Source: Candidatus Mediterraneibacter pullicola
Lineage (GTDB): Bacteria; Bacillota; Clostridia; Lachnospirales; Lachnospiraceae
Assembly: GCA_019117065.1 (NCBI GenBank)
Contig: DXAK01000001.1
Location: 1-56,795 of the forward strand
Reading direction: 5' to 3'
Length of the DNA stretch: 56,795 bases
In this document: piece by piece, positions 51,880 to 56,795 of the stretch
Numbering within the stretch: position 1 is the first letter of the stretch
How the letters are laid out: each line of letters starts with the position of its first letter
Program-made: the position numbers and the translations under genes
Notes under the pieces: generated by a model
The model's input: the letters and a program-made list of their open reading frames with translations, nothing else
Database searches by the model: none
Told to the model about the DNA's origin: nothing

Positions 51880-51908
51880 TTGACAGGACTTCTGGTGTAT
51901 AGTAAACT
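51880..51908 (+). promoter_or_regulatory. Promoter of the CdaR-type regulator gene
   Basis: TTGACA (51880-51885), 17 nt, then TAAACT (51903-51908), about 30 bp upstream of the start codon. GAGGAGG lies between the promoter and the ATG. Confidence 0.6.
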
Positions 51909-51937
51909 AACCAAAAATATGAGGAGGTACTTATAAT

Positions 51938-53047
51938 ATGTTTGAAAAATATTTCCAAATCATAATTGACGAAATTTCCAAACTAGTCACTGCAGACATC
52001 TGTTTCATTGACTGCTCCGGACATATTTTAAAAAGTTCACAGCCATCCCGCATTGGCCAATTCCATCCTTACGCAAAAAAACTCGTTGATGAAAATCTTG
52101 ATCAGCTGGCAGTTGATCAAGACGATCCTGTAGCTGGAATAAAAAGGGGCGTTCACTCCGCCGTCCATCTCGATGGTCAAATAATCGGCGTTATTGGAAT
52201 TACTGGCGCACCAAATGAAATCCTGCTTTTCTCAAAGGCTATCTGTGTCCTATCAGAACTAATGCTTAAAAATCTCCTGTCAAATGAGCAAGAGAATATT
52301 TTGACCCAAGCAAGAGGGATTTTTTTCCAAGAATGTCTGCTGCACAATTCACATATATCCCAAGAACAATATCTGTCACAAGGAACAACTCTCGGACTAG
52401 ATATGCGTATCCCACGTTTTATTATTGTCATCCGGCTATTCAACTTACCCGCACAGCATAACCTGCTTCTTTCAAATATCGTTTCCCACTGCAACAATTT
52501 GAATACTAAACATATGGTAGGAAGCATTACCTTTCTTAAAGGGGAAGATATTATCTGTTTCCAGCCTTGTGCAGATCCTGACGAAATCCCTGCACATACC
52601 TCCTTTCTGAAAAGCCAAATAGAAGATAAATTCAACATAAAAACATTTATTGGCTGTAGTAATCCCTATACTGAGGTAAGTATAATTCCCACTCTTTACG
52701 AGACAGCCTGTGTCCTCGCAGAAATAAGCAAAAACTCCCACGGGCAAATCATTCAACAGAATCATCTTTTTCCTGAAGCGCTTATCAAGAGTCTGTCAAA
52801 AAGTATGCGTCAGGAGTTTCATAATGAAGTCTTTCAAAACTGCACAGAGCAGGAAATAAAAAATTATACACAGCTTCTCAAAGACTACTTTGAATGCAGC
52901 GGCTCTATCAAAGATATTTCAGAAAAGCGTTATGTTCACAAAAATACTATCCAGTACCAGCTAACGAAAATTCATCATCAGACTGGTTATAATCCAAGAA
53001 ATATGAAAGATGCCTTTTGCCTGTATTTAGCAATTTTGTCAAAATAG
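51938..53047 (+). CDS. CdaR/PucR-type transcriptional activator
   Basis: 369 residues. An N-terminal sugar-diacid recognition-like domain (1-115: YFQIIIDEISKLVTADICFIDCSGHILKSSQPSRIG) and a middle GGDEF-like/linker region (115-300) are followed by a PucR C-terminal HTH_30 (about 305-365: LKDYFECSGSIKDISEKRYVHKNTIQYQLTKIHH). CdaR activates sugar-acid catabolic genes in response to the diacid. It is divergent from the ten-gene operon and almost certainly regulates it. The ligand is probably an acid of this pathway. Confidence 0.9.
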   Translation: MFEKYFQIIIDEISKLVTADICFIDCSGHILKSSQPSRIGQFHPYAKKLVDENLDQLAVDQDDPVAGIKRGVHSAVHLDGQIIGVIGITGAPNEILLFSKAICVLSELMLKNLLSNEQENILTQARGIFFQECLLHNSHISQEQYLSQGTTLGLDMRIPRFIIVIRLFNLPAQHNLLLSNIVSHCNNLNTKHMVGSITFLKGEDIICFQPCADPDEIPAHTSFLKSQIEDKFNIKTFIGCSNPYTEVSIIPTLYETACVLAEISKNSHGQIIQQNHLFPEALIKSLSKSMRQEFHNEVFQNCTEQEIKNYTQLLKDYFECSGSIKDISEKRYVHKNTIQYQLTKIHHQTGYNPRNMKDAFCLYLAILSK

Positions 53048-53226
53048 TTTTGTATTTTCATCCTCAATATAATAGCAATTTTTAGAACACTTTTCCGCTT
53101 TTTATTATTACAATAATATTATCTCTCATTTATTGCACACACAATGTTATCTAAATCAAATTTTTTTCAGTTTTTTTGTTTTTAAAACCAATTGATGTAT
53201 TTAACTTTCAAAAAATGACATAAAAA

Positions 53227-53262
53227 ATCCCCCGCCGCCAAAAACTCTCAGCAGCGGGGGAT
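53227..53262 (-). terminator. Terminator of hsp20
   Basis: ATCCCCCGC (53227-53235) pairs with GCGGGGGAT (53254-53262), with CGC/GCAG extending the stem. On the minus strand TTTTTT follows. Region 53048-53226 is AT-rich and shows no gene. Confidence 0.8.
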
Positions 53263-53274
53263 CTTATGTCAGCG

Positions 53275-53727
53275 CTATCCTTCGATAGCTATGGTCTTTT
53301 TGGTCTCCACAGCATTTACATCTTTCTTTGGAATACTTAATCTCAAGATGCCATCCTCAAATCTCGCCTTAATATCTTCATGGGTCAGGGTGTCTCCCAC
53401 GTAAAAGCTTCTCTGCATTGCCCCTGCGTAACGCTCCCTGCGGATATACTTGCCTTCTTTATCCTTCTCATCCTTATCCAGTCCCTTTGCGGCGGAAATC
53501 GTCAGGTATCCATTCTCAAGATCTACGTTGATTTCGTCTTTCTTAAATCCCGGAAGATCAATATCCAGTTCATATCCGGCATCATGCTCACGGATATCTG
53601 TTTTCATCATATTCTTCGCGTTCTTTCCATACAGCGGATTTTTCCGTCCCCAAAACTCTCTCTCAAATGGGAAGTCCATCCAATTGTCATCAAATAAATT
53701 TTCTCCAAAAATACTAGGCATTAACAT
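53275..53727 (-). CDS. Hsp20 small heat-shock protein
   Basis: 150 residues. The alpha-crystallin domain covers about 40-145 with YELDIDLPGFKKDEINVDLENGYLTISAAKG, RRERYAGAMQRSFYVGD and ARFEDGILRLSIPKKD. It holds unfolding proteins for refolding by other chaperones. The CIRCE box at 53880-53906 predicts HrcA control. Monocistronic, with a terminator after it. AAAGGAG lies upstream of the start. Confidence 0.95.
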   Translation of the reverse strand: MLMPSIFGENLFDDNWMDFPFEREFWGRKNPLYGKNAKNMMKTDIREHDAGYELDIDLPGFKKDEINVDLENGYLTISAAKGLDKDEKDKEGKYIRRERYAGAMQRSFYVGDTLTHEDIKARFEDGILRLSIPKKDVNAVETKKTIAIEG

Positions 53728-53879
53728 AAGTCATATCTCCTTTCATTAAAACATCCTTCTGTTATCCATCTATAAGTATAAAGCACTTCCGAAAAACTAT
53801 CCGGGGTGTTGAGTTTTTTAGAACAAAGAATTTTTTATTTTCTTTCTCCTTTGTTCTATCTGTAATATAGCACTTATTG

Positions 53880-53906
53880 TTAGCACTGTAAATAGTTGAG
53901 TGCTAA
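53880..53906 (-). promoter_or_regulatory. CIRCE operator (HrcA) upstream of hsp20
   Basis: TTAGCACTG (53880-53888), 9 nt, GAGTGCTAA (53898-53906). It matches the CIRCE consensus TTAGCACTC-N9-GAGTGCTAA with one mismatch in the left arm. It lies about 150 bp upstream of the hsp20 start, a position typical for heat-shock operons. HrcA is not in the window. Confidence 0.9.
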
Positions 53907-53966
53907 TTTTTGTGAAAAAATTGTGAACTCGAGATTTTCTCTGATTTTACGGGTTCAAAAAGACAG

Positions 53967-54003
53967 AAACCCGGTTATTACGCTAAGAGTAATAACCGGG
54001 TTT
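53967..54003. terminator. Strong terminator downstream of the LacI gene
   Basis: A perfect 15-bp stem, AAACCCGGTTATTAC (53967-53981) and GTAATAACCGGGTTT (53989-54003), with a seven-base loop. T-rich sequence follows on the minus strand, 12 bp after the LacI stop. Confidence 0.85.
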
Positions 54004-54014
54004 ACTTCTTCATC

Positions 54015-55019
54015 TCACAAAGTTGTCTCCCTATACTTTACAATATTTTTAAACACAACCTCTGTAGTTTTTTTCTTTCCATCCAGAACCTGCAACAGCT
54101 CTTCCATCGCCCGCACACCCTCGTCATAAGCCGGCGTAATGATCGCCGATACAGGCGGCGCGGCGAGCTTAGTCCACCCTTCCGGATCAAAGCCGATCAG
54201 CCCGAGCCTGTCCGCAAACAGCTCCATGTAATTGGGAAACTGCCGGATCGCTTGGTAGACGACCTTCAGTGTATGCGGGGAGACAACAAAAATCATCGTC
54301 TTTTTATTCAAATCCACATTTTCACTGAGCATTTCATACACTTCTTCAGATTTCATCCCCAGCTTCACATATATGGTATTTCCATCTATACCAGCGTCCT
54401 GAAGGGCATCCCTAAATCCTCTTGACGTCTCAAACCCTACGCCGAAATCGCTCTCTTCATTGAAAATAATCACAAATGCTTCATACCCCTTTTTTATACA
54501 ATCAGAAATTACTTTGTATACACACTCATAATTATTTTCCTTCACATATCGCCCTGTATATTCATAAGGTTTCGCTCCTAGATACACAATAGGCTTATGC
54601 TTTTTTTCCAGATCTTTTGCTAATATACCGAACCGGTATGTTGCCTGTATGATAAATCCCTCCGCGCCCATCCGCATCATGCGCTCAACATACTCCTGCT
54701 CTGATTTAAACAGCATCTCGCTGCTCCCCGGAAGGATCTGAAATTCATGCGCACTGGCGGCATCTTCTATCCCTTTCAGCGCTTTTGCGCAATATGGATC
54801 AGAAATGTCCTTTAGGATAACCCCAATCAATCCGGTTCTTTTTGATTTCATGGCCCGCGCCGCCGCGCTCGGCTCATATCCTGTCTCGTCAATAATTCGC
54901 TGAATTCTCTGCTTGGTATCCTCTGACATTTTATGTGTTTTTCCGTTAAGGAAAAACGATACCGTTGTTTTTGATACTCCAGCCCGCTCTGCTATCTCGT
55001 TAATCGTCAACTTGCTCAT
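54015..55019 (-). CDS. LacI-family transcriptional regulator
   Basis: 334 residues from the ATG at 55019 (GAGG 7 nt upstream; the in-frame TTG at 55025 is unlikely). The N-terminal HTH is LTINEIAERAGVSKTTVSFFLNGK, followed by a hinge helix (EPSAAARAMKSKRT). A periplasmic-binding-type effector domain fills 60-334. It is cotranscribed in the same direction as the heparinase-like gene but 115 bp downstream of it, so it may control that gene and others beyond the right edge. Effector unknown, probably a sugar. Confidence 0.93.
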   Translation of the reverse strand: MSKLTINEIAERAGVSKTTVSFFLNGKTHKMSEDTKQRIQRIIDETGYEPSAAARAMKSKRTGLIGVILKDISDPYCAKALKGIEDAASAHEFQILPGSSEMLFKSEQEYVERMMRMGAEGFIIQATYRFGILAKDLEKKHKPIVYLGAKPYEYTGRYVKENNYECVYKVISDCIKKGYEAFVIIFNEESDFGVGFETSRGFRDALQDAGIDGNTIYVKLGMKSEEVYEMLSENVDLNKKTMIFVVSPHTLKVVYQAIRQFPNYMELFADRLGLIGFDPEGWTKLAAPPVSAIITPAYDEGVRAMEELLQVLDGKKKTTEVVFKNIVKYRETTL

Positions 55020-55133
55020 ATTCAAACCTCATAGTTATTCTATAAGATATAGTAACATGATTTACTAAGAAACAAAATATTTTTTTATATTCCCGGATGT
55101 CTAAAACCAACTTTTCCGTTCACGCATGTCTAT

Positions 55134-56795
55134 TTAGTTCCGCAGACGCACTACACTGACGGTACCGTGCTTTTTACTAATAACCATGGCCTTTCCGTAA
55201 ACCGGGATTCCCTGGCATGTATAAATCTTTCCACCTTGAAAGGTATCATGGTTCCAGATAAGAAATGTCTGAGATTCTGTTGGTGAAATTATGAACTCCC
55301 TCGCATATACAATATTCTTTGAGACAGCTTCTTCCCTTCCAAATTGATAAACCGGAACCTTTCTCACAGTAATACTTCTATCTGCCATCACCGTAAGATC
55401 TAACAGATGATTTTCAAATTGCTGTTCTTTCACAAGCCGGATGCTTTCCTCCAATTGATTATATCTGGGGGAGATCATACATTTTTCTTCCTTGAAGGAT
55501 GCTTCTCCATACATCTTAAGCTGCGCATCTCCTGAGGACATCTCCCAGCACACTTCTTGTACATTACCTTTTTTTACATTGACATTTGCATCCAGATGAT
55601 AATACTCCTTCACACTATGGGATCCGTCATAGGATATATCATTTACGATCATCCAGATACCCTCGTCAGATACCATAACCCGCCTGATCACACTGCAGTT
55701 TTTCCCTTTTTCCAGAACCGCGCGATAGGACATTTCCGCATAATGTATCCCGTCTTTTTCCTTATAATAATTCTTCATGGCATCCGGATAGCTCTTGAAG
55801 CCCCATGCTCCCGTGGGAACTGCCATTGATATATCGTCAACAACACACACATTATGGGCCTTCGCGCTTTTTAACATTGGTCTGACAGGTTCATCCTCAC
55901 GGTAGGAATATCTTCCGCTGTCCACGAAAAACGGACGGCCTGAGTGGTATAACGAGATATGCGTCAGATCCCCATGTCCGTGGCTGCTGCCTAGGGGGCC
56001 GCATGTAAGATACGTATAGTCCGCATGTTCGGACCAGCCATTTCTGAAATAAATATTTCCGGTATCAACCTCATTCAAGGTAAGTTCAGACGGAACTTTT
56101 TTCTCCATGGCATTGTAGTTCTTCACTCCCTGTATTCCGAGCAGCCAGACGCTATCCAGATCAGGCGTGTCATATCCCATCATCCGGAGCTCTCCGTCAC
56201 CTGTCAGAACCGCTGCTTTTACCAGCACATCCCTGACATCTGTCACATCGCTGTCACACTGGGCGCACTGACGATGATCCGGTCCGGCGGCGAACATGAC
56301 ATATCGCGCCATCCTTGCCGCTTTTTCTTCCAGCCACTCTTTTTTGATATTCAGAAAACGGCAGATATGAAGCAGCTTCATAGAACACAGAAGAACTTCC
56401 ATATGGTACATAATTGACTGCTCCCAGTGTCCGCCATCATCCATAACTTGAAGTTCCAGCTGTGTTTCAAGCTCTTTCCACGCCCAATCTTCCAGTCCGT
56501 TCTGCGGCAGCTCTTCACCGAACAGCATGTATCCCATACATATTGCTGTGGTCTGGAGAACGCCCCAGTTGCTCAAAGTATACTTTCTGATATACCTCTT
56601 CTGCATGTTTAAGTACTGTTCTCTTATACTGTTGATAATCTTCTCGGTTTCATCTTTGCTAAGAAGACGGCTGCCGGTCAGATGAAGCAGCAGGAACTGC
56701 CAGCTCATGCAGCGTATCCCGGTGTCGATCGTTCTGGTCGTCTCTGTTCCTTCTTCTTTAATCTCGTTATTCTGAATCCAATGAAAAAGATACCA
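55134..56795 (-). CDS. Heparinase II/III-type polysaccharide lyase (partial, runs off right edge)
   Basis: The frame is open to the right edge, and the first visible codons read WYLFHWIQNN then TIDTGIRCMSWQF, typical of the interior of this family, so the true start is outside. About 553 residues are seen. An (alpha/alpha)6 toroid region (to about 220 of the visible protein) includes HWEQSIMYH, then beta-sheet domains with SSHGHGDLTHISLYHSGRPFFVDSGRYSY, where the His and Tyr residues are the likely catalytic region. It would cleave uronic-acid-containing glycans such as heparin or alginate by beta-elimination. No secretion signal can be judged. Confidence 0.85.
   Translation of the reverse strand, partial: WYLFHWIQNNEIKEEGTETTRTIDTGIRCMSWQFLLLHLTGSRLLSKDETEKIINSIREQYLNMQKRYIRKYTLSNWGVLQTTAICMGYMLFGEELPQNGLEDWAWKELETQLELQVMDDGGHWEQSIMYHMEVLLCSMKLLHICRFLNIKKEWLEEKAARMARYVMFAAGPDHRQCAQCDSDVTDVRDVLVKAAVLTGDGELRMMGYDTPDLDSVWLLGIQGVKNYNAMEKKVPSELTLNEVDTGNIYFRNGWSEHADYTYLTCGPLGSSHGHGDLTHISLYHSGRPFFVDSGRYSYREDEPVRPMLKSAKAHNVCVVDDISMAVPTGAWGFKSYPDAMKNYYKEKDGIHYAEMSYRAVLEKGKNCSVIRRVMVSDEGIWMIVNDISYDGSHSVKEYYHLDANVNVKKGNVQEVCWEMSSGDAQLKMYGEASFKEEKCMISPRYNQLEESIRLVKEQQFENHLLDLTVMADRSITVRKVPVYQFGREEAVSKNIVYAREFIISPTESQTFLIWNHDTFQGGKIYTCQGIPVYGKAMVISKKHGTVSVVRLRN

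Overview
The window looks like chromosome from a low-to-mid G+C Gram-positive anaerobe, most likely a gut Lachnospiraceae (Clostridia). The evidence is the rpsF-ssb-rpsR and gdpP-rplI-dnaB operons, a CIRCE box, MutS2, a class B sortase, strong Shine-Dalgarno sites and a Firmicutes-type mobile element. I cannot name the species.

Positions 513-13070 hold an integrative mobilizable element (IME) of about 12.55 kb. It sits in the 3' end of the 23S rRNA methyltransferase gene rlmD and is bounded by the 8-bp repeat ACCGTCTC. Read from its left end it carries a large serine recombinase, a small XRE regulator whose promoter lies inside a 13-bp inverted repeat, a MobV relaxase with a recognisable oriT, a hairpin-rich non-coding stretch, a P4-type primase/helicase and a CHC2 primase. 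It then carries a MarR-flavodoxin-membrane protein cassette bounded by a 16-bp direct repeat, a DUF6076-like protein, a GNAT acetyltransferase, a sigma-like protein, and a CPBP protease-TetR pair behind a consensus promoter and operator. The element gives rlmD a new 94-residue C-terminal tail followed by a DUF6061-like gene. The recombinase is also followed by a homologous tail and a second DUF6061-like gene (cut by the left edge), so a second element or its remnant very probably lies to the left.

Positions 12762-31334 are mostly core genome: chimeric rlmD, a YhaM-type exonuclease, an HtrA-like protein that has lost its catalytic triad, mutS2, a two-component system, a solitary substrate-binding lipoprotein, a PutP-type symporter, a 2[4Fe-4S] ferredoxin, a MerR/coiled-coil protein, dnaB-rplI-gdpP, rpsR-ssb-rpsF and a DUF951 protein.

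Positions 31420-40837 carry a sortase B, a LUD-domain protein and two MoxR AAA+/VWA systems facing away from each other. The left system also includes a leucine-rich-repeat protein and a Cof-type HAD phosphatase. A dead FtsX-type permease fragment follows at 40903-41205.

Positions 41321-51794 form a tight ten-gene catabolic operon, with a CdaR/PucR-type activator divergent at 51938-53047. It encodes a permease, M20 amidohydrolase, NTF2-like protein, CoA-acylating aldehyde dehydrogenase, thiolase-fold protein with a DUF35/Zn-ribbon partner, flavoprotein disulfide reductase, LarA-type Ni racemase and a two-subunit UxaA-type lyase. I know of no described pathway with this set; it is the best candidate for a new system. 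A plausible order is import, deacylation, racemisation or elimination of a hydroxy acid, carbon-carbon cleavage, and capture of the aldehyde as acyl-CoA.

The right end has a CIRCE-controlled hsp20, a LacI regulator and a heparinase II/III-type polysaccharide lyase that runs off the window.
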